The translations under genes were made by a program, and so were the position numbers. A DNA stretch of 64,000 nucleotides, from NCBI GenBank assembly GCA_046329535.1, contig JAXLUN010000004.1:186001-250000 (forward strand), written 5' to 3'. The stretch's first letter is position 1; each line of letters starts with the position of its first letter. The notes under the pieces are model-generated. The model did no database searches, was not told the DNA's origin, and saw only the letters and a program-made list of their open reading frames with translations. This document shows, in pieces, positions 1 to 9,189 of this stretch. The stretch is from Bog-950 sp046329535. Its GTDB lineage: Bacteria > Bacteroidota > Bacteroidia > Chitinophagales > LD1.

Positions 1-81
1 TTTTACATAATTGAGGTAAGGACAAATTCTATGGTGCACTCTGCAAAATTTCTTAAAAATTGATCTAGCCTGAATGTAAAT

Positions 82-120
82 AAAAAAGGGCTGTTGAGTT
101 TAAACTAACAGCCCTTTTTT
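82..120 (-). terminator. Rho-independent terminator of glmS
   Basis: Perfect inverted repeat GGGCTGTT / AACAGCCC (88-95 and 106-113 approximately) with a short AT-rich loop, flanked by A-run and T-run, so it can work on both strands. It lies 14 bases past the glmS stop codon. Confidence 0.8.
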
Positions 121-133
121 ATTTATAGAATAA

Positions 134-1969
134 TTATTCCACCGTAACACTCTTCGCCAAATTCCTAGGCTGGTCAACGTTACAGCCACGCATTACTGCA
201 ATGTGGTAAGAAAGTAGTTGAAGTGGTACAGTAGATAATAGTGGTTCCAGATACTCTTTGGTTTCCGGAATTTCTATAACGTAATCGGCCATTTTTCTAA
301 CCTTATCATCGCCTTCTGTTACTATGGCAATTATTTTTCCCTTACGAGCTTTTACCTCCTGAATATTGCTGATAACTTTTTCGTAAATATTGTTCTTCGT
401 AGCTATTACAACTACCGGCATGTTTTCATCAATCAATGCAATGGGTCCATGTTTCATTTCGGCAGCCGGATAACCTTCTGCATGTATGTATGAAATCTCC
501 TTAAGCTTTAAGGCTCCTTCTAAGGCTACAGGGAATTGATAACCTCTGCCAAGATAAAGGAAATTTTGAGCGTCTTTAAACAACTTGGCAATTTCAATAA
601 CCTGATTTTCACATTCTAAAGTTTTGGCAACTTTAGAGGGTATAGTTTCCAGTTCAGCAAATGCATTGCGTAAGTCTTGTTTAGTTGCTTTACCACGTAA
701 CTCAGCAAAGCCGAATGCCCAAAGTGTGAGGATAGAAACCTGTGCGGTAAATGCTTTTGTTGAGGCAACTCCTATTTCTGGTCCTGCATGTGTATAAGCT
801 CCTGCATGTGATGCACGTGGAATTGAGGAGCCAACCACATTACATAAACCAAAAATGGTTGCCCCTTTTTCTTTAGCAAGTTCAATAGCAGCTAGCGTAT
901 CAGCTGTTTCACCCGACTGAGAAATTGCGATAACCAAATCATTTTCATTAATCACCGGATTTCTGTATCGAAACTCGGAGGCATACTCTACTTCAACAGG
1001 AATACGGGCAATGTCTTCAAACAAATACTCCCCCACTAACCCGGCATGCCATGATGTTCCACAGCCGATAATGATAATGCGGTCAAGATTTTTGATTTTA
1101 CCTTCAAATTCTTTCAAGCTGCGCATAGCAAAACTACCGGTTGCAGGATCAAACCTGCCACGTAGAGAATCATAAATAGATCGAGGTTGTTCGTGAATCT
1201 CTTTGAGCATGAAATGAGTATATCCTCCTTTTTCAATAGCTTCCAGATTCATTTCCAACGTTTGGATGTATGGGGTTTGCTCAACGTTATCGATGGTCTT
1301 TATAGTTAAGTTTCCATTTGTAATAAATGCAATCTCGCCATCGTTCAGATAAGTTACATTCTTGGTGTACTCAATAATAGGAGTCGCATCCGAAGCCATA
1401 AAATACTCCCCCTCGCCTATTCCGACAACTAGCGGAGAGCCTTTGCGTGCTCCAATTAATTTGGTAGGGTCATTCTTGGAAACAATAACAATGGCATACG
1501 CTCCTACTACCTCATGAAGGGCCAGTCTTACGGCCTCATCTAAAGAACATCCGGTATTTTGTTTAACATCCTCAATTAAATGCACTAGTACTTCCGTATC
1601 GGTATCACTACTGAAGTGGTGCCCTCGGTGAAGCAACTCTTCCTTGAGTGTGGCATAGTTTTCAATAATACCATTGTGAATAATGGCAATGTCACCTGAT
1701 TCTGAAAGGTGAGGATGTGAATTTACATCATTGGGTTCTCCATGGGTTGCCCAACGCGTATGCCCCATACCAAGCTGGCCTTTTATATCCTTTCCTGCTG
1801 CTGTTTTTTCAAGGTCAGAAACCTTGCCTTTACATTTGTAAATATTTAGAGTGTTGTTTAATAGTGCAACTCCGGCACTATCGTAACCTCTATACTCCAG
1901 CCTTTTTAATCCTTTAATTAAAATAGGATACGCCTCGCGATGACCGATGTAAGCAACAATTCCGCACAT
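134..1969 (-). CDS. glmS: Glutamine--fructose-6-phosphate aminotransferase (isomerizing)
   Basis: Makes glucosamine-6-phosphate from fructose-6-phosphate and glutamine, the first step toward UDP-GlcNAc for peptidoglycan and lipid A; cytosolic. The protein starts MCGIVAYIG, so Cys2 becomes the N-terminal nucleophile of the class II glutamine amidotransferase domain (about 1-220), followed by two SIS domains (about 285-610) with the IIGCGTSWHAG and ISQSGETADT sugar-phosphate motifs and the usual C-terminal KSVTVE. Length 611 aa is normal for the family. Three bases separate it from the upstream DUF4270 gene, so the two are probably co-transcribed, ending at the terminator at 82-120. Identification is firm. 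Confidence 0.98.
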   Translation of the reverse strand: MCGIVAYIGHREAYPILIKGLKRLEYRGYDSAGVALLNNTLNIYKCKGKVSDLEKTAAGKDIKGQLGMGHTRWATHGEPNDVNSHPHLSESGDIAIIHNGIIENYATLKEELLHRGHHFSSDTDTEVLVHLIEDVKQNTGCSLDEAVRLALHEVVGAYAIVIVSKNDPTKLIGARKGSPLVVGIGEGEYFMASDATPIIEYTKNVTYLNDGEIAFITNGNLTIKTIDNVEQTPYIQTLEMNLEAIEKGGYTHFMLKEIHEQPRSIYDSLRGRFDPATGSFAMRSLKEFEGKIKNLDRIIIIGCGTSWHAGLVGEYLFEDIARIPVEVEYASEFRYRNPVINENDLVIAISQSGETADTLAAIELAKEKGATIFGLCNVVGSSIPRASHAGAYTHAGPEIGVASTKAFTAQVSILTLWAFGFAELRGKATKQDLRNAFAELETIPSKVAKTLECENQVIEIAKLFKDAQNFLYLGRGYQFPVALEGALKLKEISYIHAEGYPAAEMKHGPIALIDENMPVVVIATKNNIYEKVISNIQEVKARKGKIIAIVTEGDDKVRKMADYVIEIPETKEYLEPLLSTVPLQLLSYHIAVMRGCNVDQPRNLAKSVTVE

Positions 1970-1972
1970 AGA

Positions 1973-3289
1973 TTATAGTTTAGTGTATGTAACCTGAATG
2001 GTAATTTGATAATTTTTATCTGTTGATGAATTCGCAATAACAACTCTTTCTGAGTTGGAATTAGGTGATAGTGTTTGTAAATAGAATCCTTTGTTAGAGT
2101 ATACACCCTGTATCAGTTTCTGAAAATAATTTTTTACGTTAAACCTGTATCGTGTTATACTGTTGCCGTTTACTACTTCGGTAATCCGAACCCCTCCAAA
2201 TCCATCGGAGCCATCATCTTCCAAAAGCTGTGGCTTACCGGCATCGTCAATTCGGAATAAATCGAGAACGAGAGGAGTTGTGTATGATGTATCACCGGAT
2301 GTTTGGGAAAGAATAATTTCAGCTTTATTAATGGCAATGTTTTTAGGCAGACTATCTAAATCTGTTATCAGAATTCTGCCTCTCACACCACTTCCGGCCT
2401 GCAAAAACATTTTCTCTTCTCCATTTACATTAGGTGTTGTTACCGAGGCAGAAACAGGTGTGCCGGTATAAATATTATCAAAGTGATTGACTGTAACACC
2501 CGAAATAGGTAAAGTGTAATACAACGAATCTTCAGTATTGTTATGGTAATACAGGGTAATTCCTGTGACAGACGAACGTAGATCAATATATACTAAACCA
2601 TGACCGGTTAAGGAGGAGGTGGTGGTTACATAAAACCCTTTAAACAAATTGATGAAAGATGTATTATCTCTTAATACATCTGTATCTGCCTGTAGTATTT
2701 TATTGCCGAAGGTGTTGGAAAGCGGAATTCTGAGATTGGGCGGAAAAACTCCATTCAATGCTATTACACTATCAGTGGTATTAGGCGAAAAACCTGTGAC
2801 CTGCCCAATAGGTGGAATGTTTACAGAGAAGGCATCATTCGTTTTGTATGTAGTGGAATCTGCCATGATTTGTGATAATTCATAAACCGATACCGCTAGG
2901 GGTAAATCAAACTTACCATAAGTTCCTGCGTATCTCAAACTAAGCACCACTGAATCCAGTAAGGGATTATCTCCAAATGAAATGTTGTTGCTTGTTAATT
3001 GGCATTGTGCATAAAAACTACCATAAGTGTTCCCGAAGTTTGGGTCAGAAATTGAGCCAAGTACACCTACCGTAACGCTATTAGAAGGGTAGGGTAGTTC
3101 AAACTCAGAAAACACTTTAACCTGTAACGTATCTTTTGACAGACTTAAATCATCATCACCTGTTAAGAGATTGGTATCTTCAATAATAGGTTCTTTACAG
3201 CCCTGTAAAGAAAAGAAGCACCAGCAGAATACTGCCGGTGCTATCAAAAAAATGAACTTATTTTTCAAATTAATTTCAGGTATTAGCAC
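1973..3289 (-). CDS. DUF4270 family lipoprotein
   Basis: Predicted exported lipoprotein of unknown function. The N-terminus has a hydrophobic signal (about residues 11-29) ending in SLQGC, a lipobox-like site with Cys30 as the likely lipidated residue. The rest is a beta-rich, Ser/Thr-rich extracytoplasmic domain resembling the Bacteroidota DUF4270 family (recognised from the early D-x-D-L-S region, the VGVLGSISDPNFGNTYGSF-type segment and the C-terminal FYLQTLSPNS segment). It sits between the GT5-like gene and glmS on the same strand, an arrangement I associate with Bacteroidota genomes. No enzymatic motif is visible. Substrate and partner are unknown. Confidence 0.85.
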   Translation of the reverse strand: MLIPEINLKNKFIFLIAPAVFCWCFFSLQGCKEPIIEDTNLLTGDDDLSLSKDTLQVKVFSEFELPYPSNSVTVGVLGSISDPNFGNTYGSFYAQCQLTSNNISFGDNPLLDSVVLSLRYAGTYGKFDLPLAVSVYELSQIMADSTTYKTNDAFSVNIPPIGQVTGFSPNTTDSVIALNGVFPPNLRIPLSNTFGNKILQADTDVLRDNTSFINLFKGFYVTTTSSLTGHGLVYIDLRSSVTGITLYYHNNTEDSLYYTLPISGVTVNHFDNIYTGTPVSASVTTPNVNGEEKMFLQAGSGVRGRILITDLDSLPKNIAINKAEIILSQTSGDTSYTTPLVLDLFRIDDAGKPQLLEDDGSDGFGGVRITEVVNGNSITRYRFNVKNYFQKLIQGVYSNKGFYLQTLSPNSNSERVVIANSSTDKNYQITIQVTYTKL

Positions 3290-3313
3290 AACACAAATAA
3301 AAGCAACAAACGG

Positions 3314-4129
3314 CTAGTTTGAAAGAATATTTTGGTAGAAGGCATTAAATAACGGAAGTGGATTTTCTTCGTCATTTGTAAGCTTCATAACTTTCTTCCC
3401 TTTAGCCTTTTTTACATGGCTCGAAACTTTGTCATCCAGAGAATCACCAACAATTAAGGCATCGGCAAATTCCAGGCCTGCAATGTTTAAACTTGTATTG
3501 TCACCTGCTTTAAAGTAGTCAACGTGTTTCTTGGATATCTCTTCGCTGATAGCCAGCTTAACGGTGAAGTCCTTTTTTAGCGTATCTGAGAATTCATTTT
3601 TAGCAACTGAATACACAACTTTGGTATTGGTAAAAATGGGGTCGTCTTTGTAGGTAGTTTTCAAATACATAGGGATCAAGCTGGTCATCCATCCGAAACA
3701 ATGAATGATATCGGGTGCCCATCCAAATTTACGAACAGTCTCCAGAGCGCCTTTGCAGAAGAAAATCATACGGTCAGAGTTATCTTCGAAAAACTTATTG
3801 TTTTCGTCATGGAAAACAAGTTTACGCTTAAAGAAATCTTCATTATCCAGAAAATATACCTGTAAACGAGCTCCGGGAAGCGAAGCTACTTTAATTACCA
3901 AAGGGTAATCTTCATCGTTAATAATAACATTGATACCGGATAAACGAACCACTTCATGTAAACGGTGACGTCTTTCGTTGATAGTTCCAAACTTTGGCAT
4001 CAGCACACGTATTTCTAATCCTTTATCCTGCATATACTTGGGTAACTCATTGGCAATTTTCGATGCTTCTGTCAACGCCAAATAAGGATCCATCTCCTGC
4101 GTAATAATTAGAATTCTCTTTTTTTCCAT
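3314..4129 (-). CDS. Glycogen/starch synthase-like protein, N-terminal (GT5) domain only
   Basis: 271 aa starting MEKKRILIITQEMDPYLALTE, matching the beginning of the glycogen/starch synthase catalytic domain (GT5). A start 39 bases upstream is possible, but the residues it would add (MQIIISPNKSNNN) do not look like the family and the internal ATG at 4127-4129 begins the recognisable domain. Bacterial glycogen synthases are about 470-490 aa; this protein stops after the N-terminal Rossmann domain and lacks the C-terminal GT1-like half that completes the active site. It has no frameshift and ends cleanly, so it looks like a stable short family rather than a fragment. It diverges from panC. Function is not established; catalysis alone is doubtful. 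Confidence 0.8.
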   Translation of the reverse strand: MEKKRILIITQEMDPYLALTEASKIANELPKYMQDKGLEIRVLMPKFGTINERRHRLHEVVRLSGINVIINDEDYPLVIKVASLPGARLQVYFLDNEDFFKRKLVFHDENNKFFEDNSDRMIFFCKGALETVRKFGWAPDIIHCFGWMTSLIPMYLKTTYKDDPIFTNTKVVYSVAKNEFSDTLKKDFTVKLAISEEISKKHVDYFKAGDNTSLNIAGLEFADALIVGDSLDDKVSSHVKKAKGKKVMKLTNDEENPLPLFNAFYQNILSN

Positions 4130-4257
4130 ATTATTGTTTGATTTGTTTGGTGAGATAATAATTTGCAAGCCAGTTGCAAACCGGATTGCGAAGATAATAA
4201 CAAAATACCGAAAAACCCCAAAATTAAGCCGACCTAAACTGTTAAGCTATCTTATCA

Positions 4258-5106
4258 ATGCTCATTTTCAAGAAGATAGGAGATTTAAAAAAGCAGATTA
4301 AATTGCTCAAAAGGCAGGGTAATATAGTCGGTTTTGTACCAACAATGGGTGCCTTACATGCCGGACATATTTCTTTAATCAAGGCATCTCAAAGGGTTAC
4401 TGATGTGACTATTTGCAGCATTTTTGTTAATCCCACCCAGTTTAACGACAAATCTGACTTTGATAAATACCCTATCACAATACCATCTGACATTGAAAAA
4501 CTCACCAATGCAGCTTGTGATATACTTTTTCTACCTTCCATAGATGAGATGTATCCACATGGTTTTGAAAATGCAGGACGGATAGATTTTGGTTTCCTTG
4601 CACAAACCCTGGAAGGAGAACACCGTCCGGGTCATTTTGATGGTATGGCACAGGTTGTAAAAAAACTATTGGAAATTACCACTCCTGACATTCTCTTCAT
4701 GGGACAGAAAGATTACCAACAGCAGCTAATCGTTAGTCAGTTGATAAAAAAGAGTAGGCTGAAGGTCAAATTGATAACCTGCCCTACCCTTCGGGAAGGA
4801 GATGGATTGGCCATGAGTTCACGCAATGTAAGATTGAATGGAAGTGCCAGAGAGGTTTCTGGCTCTATTTCAAGAACGCTCAAATGGGTTAAGAAGGAAT
4901 TGATCAAAGAAGGTGTAAAAGTGAAAGAGTTAAGTTTCAAAGCTTTTAAAAAGCTTGAATCCCTTGGCGGTTTTGATGTTGAATATTTTGAAATCAGAAA
5001 TGCTGCAACACTTAGGGCGCCACGAAGTAAGAACGAAAAACTGGTAGCTCTGGTTGCTGCTAGAATTGGGGGTGTTCGGCTAATAGATAATATGCTGCTG
5101 AACTAG
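4258..5106 (+). CDS. panC: Pantothenate synthetase
   Basis: ATP-dependent condensation of pantoate and beta-alanine to pantothenate, the last step before coenzyme A synthesis; cytosolic. The protein (282 aa, normal length) shows the nucleotidyltransferase signature VPTMGALHAGH (residues 27-37, HxGH motif), the FVNPTQF pantoate-binding segment (about 57-63), EGEHRPGHFDGM (about 121-132), FMGQKDYQQ (about 150-158) and MSSRN (about 187-191, KMSKS equivalent). It is divergent from the GT5-like gene and converges on the membrane glycosyltransferase gene with 8 bases between stop codons. No panB or panD is visible nearby. Confidence 0.97.
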   Translation: MLIFKKIGDLKKQIKLLKRQGNIVGFVPTMGALHAGHISLIKASQRVTDVTICSIFVNPTQFNDKSDFDKYPITIPSDIEKLTNAACDILFLPSIDEMYPHGFENAGRIDFGFLAQTLEGEHRPGHFDGMAQVVKKLLEITTPDILFMGQKDYQQQLIVSQLIKKSRLKVKLITCPTLREGDGLAMSSRNVRLNGSAREVSGSISRTLKWVKKELIKEGVKVKELSFKAFKKLESLGGFDVEYFEIRNAATLRAPRSKNEKLVALVAARIGGVRLIDNMLLN

Positions 5107-5114
5107 TTATTATT

Positions 5115-7424
5115 TCATTGAGCGTTTTTGTAAGAAGCCATTAACTCATTATATCTCGCTAAATATTGATCAGCCAGCTGCTTATTACCTTTATTTCGGT
5201 AAGAAACCGACAGATTGAGATAAGCCGCAGGGTATTTGGGATTTAACTGAACCAGTTTTTCAGAAGTAGCAATCGCTTCGTCAAATCTTCCGCTTAATCC
5301 ATAAGCTACACCAAGATCTTCATAGTATAATTCAACTTTGGGGGCCATTTCTATGGCCTTGTTTAAATAGACAATGGCCATGGGTAGGTTGTGTCCAACT
5401 TTACCAAACCCGGTTCCAATCTGGTAATAGTCCGAAGCTGCCGGTGCTCTCATAGCAGATGCTTTCTGAAGCCAGTATTCAACCGAGTCCGGTTGGTTCA
5501 GCTTGGCATAAACCTGCGAAAGCAAGTAGCGGGAGTCCACTACTTCCGGTTTCAGTTCAACGGCTTTCAATAAGTTCTGTTTGGCGGTTGGCAGCACGTT
5601 TGATTCGTTACAAACAACACCCAGGTTGAAGGATGCATCATAGTAACCACCTACCCGATAGGCGGAGGCTTTTTCATAAATAGGAATAACCTGCTGGGGA
5701 TTGTGATACCGTTTATAAACCGCGTTACCCAAGAGTAACCAAGCGTTAGAGTGAGTCTGATAAATTCGTATAGCTTCATTCAAATGAGCAATAGATGAAT
5801 CTAATAACAGATAGCGGATGCTGGAATCTGGCATCATGTTAATGGCGTTCAGTTGCTCATTACTAAGATTAGAGTTGAGATCGCTGAAAAATGTTTTAAT
5901 CATACCGCTATCCCGAAGTGCCTGAATATCGGAGTCGGCTGCTTTGGTTAAGTCGCCACCCAATGAGGTTTGAATCTTAGCCGAGTTAGTGCTATGGTGT
6001 GAATCTTTACGGAAGAGCGTAAAACTATCTTTCCAGTCGTAATTCCTGGTAAATGTTTTAGCAGAGTACAGCGACAGCACCGTAAAAAATATAGCCGCTA
6101 CCGCTTTGGGGTTCTTGATATACTGAAGAACAAGATAAGCAGCCAGAATGCAAAAGCCAAGTGAACTCATGTATATGAATCGCTCATTCATCAAAACACC
6201 CACTGTAAAAAGAACGTTAGACGCAATGGAGAATGTGATGAAATAAAACAGGATTGCATAGGAGGCAATGGTTTTCTTTTTCAAATTCATCAAAGCATAG
6301 ACAACTAAAGCTGCATTAACGATAAATGACAATATAAACAGAAAGTCGCTGACATCTACGTATGGTATCTGGTTAAAGTAATAATCATGTGTAAGTGGAT
6401 GAGGGAATACAAGCAGTTTGAAGTAATAAAGAAAAGTTAGAACTACTGTAGCATATCGCTGAGACGTAGTGGCCAGCAGAAATGGATTATTCAGAATTTC
6501 AGGTGAATCCTGAGTAAGACCGGATTGGGTAAACTGACTTCTTAAAAAGAGAAATAAGGCAGCGGGTATTAGGTAAAGACCTATGGTAATAGCGTAATCT
6601 TTTGCTTTCAGGTTTGTGAAGAAGAAGTAAGTAAGAGGGATAACTGCAAAGAAGGTAATGGCATTTTCTTTCGACATGAGCGCCACAAAAAATATCAGCA
6701 TACCCCAAATCAGATGTACTACATTTTTTGTTTTTGCATATTTAATGGTGGCCAGTAATGCCAACAAGGAAAATAGCATACACATAACTTCATCCCGCCC
6801 TTTTACATTCGATACCGCTTCGGTATGTATCGGGTGTGCCGCATAAAGCATAGTGGCGAAGAAGGCTACTCCCAAATCGCCTAAGGGTGATTTTAAAGAT
6901 AATTTAGATGGCAGTATTTGAAGCAAAATGTAATAGAGCAACAGCGTAGTAAAAGCAAACAGCAGAATATTAACCGCATGATTTAAAAACGGAAACAGAT
7001 AAGGATCCTGATCTCCCATAATAATATTCTGATCAGTTATCTCGCCTCGTTTATCGCCTTTTAGTTTACGCGATATCTCATATTCCACGGTCAGGCTCAC
7101 CATGCTTAGCGGACGATAACGTCCACCGCTTACTAATTTAGCTCCTCGTTCACCAAAAAAACCTTCAAACATATCGTGTGTGAAATGGTCTTTAATTCCT
7201 CCAAATCCTTTCTTGGTGAATTTGTTGTCTGTCAGAACAATCGTGTCATCTATGGCATATTTGTTCCAAAGTGTATTGGAATAAAGCAATATCGAAAACA
7301 GAAAAATAATCAGGTAAGGAGTGAAGGATGGCAGTTTTAAACCATCTTGAGATAATGGAATCTGTTCAGTTACTGCTGCTTGCGTTCTACTATTGCCGGT
7401 TGTTTGCTTTTTCTGCTTAGCCAC
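5115..7424 (-). CDS. TMTC-like multi-spanning membrane glycosyltransferase with C-terminal TPRs
   Basis: 769 aa. A short basic cytoplasmic head is followed by about ten or more hydrophobic segments between residues 33 and 470, then soluble tetratricopeptide repeats to the C-terminus. Two features recall GT-C fold protein O-mannosyltransferases of the TMTC/DUF1736 kind: an acidic pair (AIDD, about 57-60) just after the first transmembrane helix and the HPIHTEAVSNVKGRDE segment (about 197-212). TPR units near residues 545-760 contain the usual W/L-G-A-Y-P pattern. By family analogy it would transfer a lipid-linked sugar to exported proteins, but donor and acceptor cannot be read from sequence. 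Residues KSPLGDLGV (about 178-186) come from a small repeated element also found in the M1 peptidase gene. Confidence 0.75.
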   Translation of the reverse strand: MAKQKKQTTGNSRTQAAVTEQIPLSQDGLKLPSFTPYLIIFLFSILLYSNTLWNKYAIDDTIVLTDNKFTKKGFGGIKDHFTHDMFEGFFGERGAKLVSGGRYRPLSMVSLTVEYEISRKLKGDKRGEITDQNIIMGDQDPYLFPFLNHAVNILLFAFTTLLLYYILLQILPSKLSLKSPLGDLGVAFFATMLYAAHPIHTEAVSNVKGRDEVMCMLFSLLALLATIKYAKTKNVVHLIWGMLIFFVALMSKENAITFFAVIPLTYFFFTNLKAKDYAITIGLYLIPAALFLFLRSQFTQSGLTQDSPEILNNPFLLATTSQRYATVVLTFLYYFKLLVFPHPLTHDYYFNQIPYVDVSDFLFILSFIVNAALVVYALMNLKKKTIASYAILFYFITFSIASNVLFTVGVLMNERFIYMSSLGFCILAAYLVLQYIKNPKAVAAIFFTVLSLYSAKTFTRNYDWKDSFTLFRKDSHHSTNSAKIQTSLGGDLTKAADSDIQALRDSGMIKTFFSDLNSNLSNEQLNAINMMPDSSIRYLLLDSSIAHLNEAIRIYQTHSNAWLLLGNAVYKRYHNPQQVIPIYEKASAYRVGGYYDASFNLGVVCNESNVLPTAKQNLLKAVELKPEVVDSRYLLSQVYAKLNQPDSVEYWLQKASAMRAPAASDYYQIGTGFGKVGHNLPMAIVYLNKAIEMAPKVELYYEDLGVAYGLSGRFDEAIATSEKLVQLNPKYPAAYLNLSVSYRNKGNKQLADQYLARYNELMASYKNAQ
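6867..6895 (-). repeat. Short palindromic element inside the TMTC-like gene
   Basis: On the minus strand the bases read TCACCCTTAGGCGATTTGGG and translate as S-P-L-G-D-L-G-V. Two similar 24-bp copies in the M1 peptidase gene (10144-10167, 11065-11088) are read in the same frame. See findings. Confidence 0.5.
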
Positions 7425-7465
7425 GTTATTCAGATTTTTTTTGGATGCCCAAATAAAACAAAGAG

Positions 7466-8008
7466 TTAATCAGTGCGCAACTTCTGGATGAAATAGGATA
7501 ACAAAATGAGGGCGGCAGAAGGTAATCCTACCCATATGAACTCACTTTTTATCACCCGCCATCCCCATTCACTAAAAAATCTGGCTACTCCAATAGGTGA
7601 TACCTGAATGGGACGAAACGGAAAAAAATAGCGGGTGTTATTGAAAGGCGCAAAAAAAGCCACACCAAGGCCTCCGGAAGTCATAGCATCTAATATTGGG
7701 TGAGAAGCGGTAGACAGAAAGAAGAAAATGAACAAAGTCAGCCAGCGTTTACTTCCTGCTTTTTCCTGGCCATAAAAAAAGTGAATCACCATAAGCGACA
7801 GGAGGGCGGCAAAGAAAAAAGAATGTGTAATGCCTCTATGCCCCCAAACACTTTCGTAGGCTACACCCAGTTTAAAACCCAAGGCATCTGCATCGGGAAC
7901 TACGGCACAAAACATACCCAGCAGCCAGAATTTCTTATCCATATTTTTGATAAGCGAAATCTTGCCAATGGCAATAGATGCAATAGCATGTGAAAAAGCA
8001 GAAGCCAT
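7466..8008 (-). CDS. YdjM-like membrane-bound metal-dependent hydrolase
   Basis: 180 aa with about four hydrophobic segments. It matches the family of inner-membrane proteins annotated as LexA-binding/metal-dependent hydrolase YdjM: an N-terminal SHAIASIAIG segment with an early His, HRGITHSFFFA (about 57-67) and SHPILDAMTSGG (about 102-113), supplying the conserved His and Asp residues presumed to bind metal. Substrate is unknown for the family, and the hydrolase label rests on homology alone. It lies 11 bases downstream of dprA on the same strand and 41 bases upstream of the membrane glycosyltransferase gene, so the three may form a transcription unit. Confidence 0.8.
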   Translation of the reverse strand: MASAFSHAIASIAIGKISLIKNMDKKFWLLGMFCAVVPDADALGFKLGVAYESVWGHRGITHSFFFAALLSLMVIHFFYGQEKAGSKRWLTLFIFFFLSTASHPILDAMTSGGLGVAFFAPFNNTRYFFPFRPIQVSPIGVARFFSEWGWRVIKSEFIWVGLPSAALILLSYFIQKLRTD

Positions 8009-8019
8009 AAGTATTTTTT

Positions 8020-9138
8020 CTAAATCAGTTTATAGCGCTTGCCGGGCAATGAAACTATCAGATTATTCATTTCCATTTCCAGAAGCGTTGCAGCCAGCAA
8101 ACTAACATTCATTTGGGTTTCTTCGTTTATCACGTCAATAACCAGTTCTCCTTTTTCGTTCAATAGGTTGTAGATAGCCTGCTCTTCCTCATTTAAACCA
8201 ATGGCCAGCGTTCGTTGTTTCTGCTTAGTGGCAGCCTGGAGCAGTTCTGTCTGCCAGTTCATTTCACGCAGCAAATCGCTCGCATTTTCTATCATTTTTG
8301 CTTGCAGCGATTTAATCAGCGCATTACATCCCGAACTCAAACGGTCGGTAGCTTTACCGGGGTATGCAAACACATCGCGGTTATAGCTGTTAGCCAGGTT
8401 GGCAGTTATCACCGCTCCGCCTTCTTTATCCGACTCTACCACAATAGTCGCATCGCACAGGGCGGCCACTATTTTGTTCCTGCTGGGGAAATTGGATGGA
8501 TGCATCTCATGAACTGAACGGTACTCCGTAAGCAAACCACCCTGCTCTGCTATTTTTTTGGCAGCCGCTTTGTGCTGCGATGGATAAATGGTATTGAGCC
8601 CGTGCCCTAAAACGGCCACCGTTTTCAGGTTGTTATCCAATGCCGCATGGTGGGCGGCAATATCTATACCATAAGCAAGCCCGCTCACTACCAGAATGTT
8701 CTGCCCCGATAAATCAGCAATCAGTTTTTTTGTTACTTCTTTTCCGTATTCGGTGGCTCTGCGCGTGCCTACCACACTGATAATTTTATCATTATTCAAA
8801 TCTGCATTTCCTTTGTAATAAAGCATTACCGGTGAGTCGGGAATGTTTTTGAGGCGTTGCGGATATCCTGCATCGGTAAAGAATAGAGGCTGGATATTGT
8901 ATTTGGCAATAAATTCGAGTTCAGCCTCAGCCTCTTTCATCACATCGGCTTTCGCTATCGCCTCTGCCCGTTCTTTTCCAATGCCCGGTATCTTCTCCAG
9001 CTTGCTTTTCGAAGTTTTGAAAACACCCTCCACACTGCCGCAATAGGCTATCACATTTTTAGCCAGTACGCTGCCCACATTCGTTAACAGTGTTAGGGCA
9101 ATCTGATAGAGTTTTTCGTTAGAGGTAAGGTTCGGCAA
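8020..9138 (-). CDS. dprA: DNA-processing protein DprA
   Basis: Binds incoming single-stranded DNA during natural transformation and loads RecA. 372 aa with a helix-hairpin-helix start (IPGIGKERAEAIAKA, about 48-62), the Rossmann-like DprA core (SVVGTRRATEYGKE about 125-138, VSGLAYGIDIAAHHAAL about 155-171, HGLNTIYPSQH, PSRNKIVAALCDATIVVES, ITANLANSYNRDVFAYPG) and a C-terminal winged-helix-like DprA_WH domain (about 310-372). Length and motifs are normal. Other competence genes are not in the window. Divergent from the M1 peptidase gene. Confidence 0.96.
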   Translation of the reverse strand: MPNLTSNEKLYQIALTLLTNVGSVLAKNVIAYCGSVEGVFKTSKSKLEKIPGIGKERAEAIAKADVMKEAEAELEFIAKYNIQPLFFTDAGYPQRLKNIPDSPVMLYYKGNADLNNDKIISVVGTRRATEYGKEVTKKLIADLSGQNILVVSGLAYGIDIAAHHAALDNNLKTVAVLGHGLNTIYPSQHKAAAKKIAEQGGLLTEYRSVHEMHPSNFPSRNKIVAALCDATIVVESDKEGGAVITANLANSYNRDVFAYPGKATDRLSSGCNALIKSLQAKMIENASDLLREMNWQTELLQAATKQKQRTLAIGLNEEEQAIYNLLNEKGELVIDVINEETQMNVSLLAATLLEMEMNNLIVSLPGKRYKLI

Positions 9139-9189
9139 AACGTGCTTATTTTGTTTCCAAATTTAGAAAAGACACTCACTTTTATTGTA

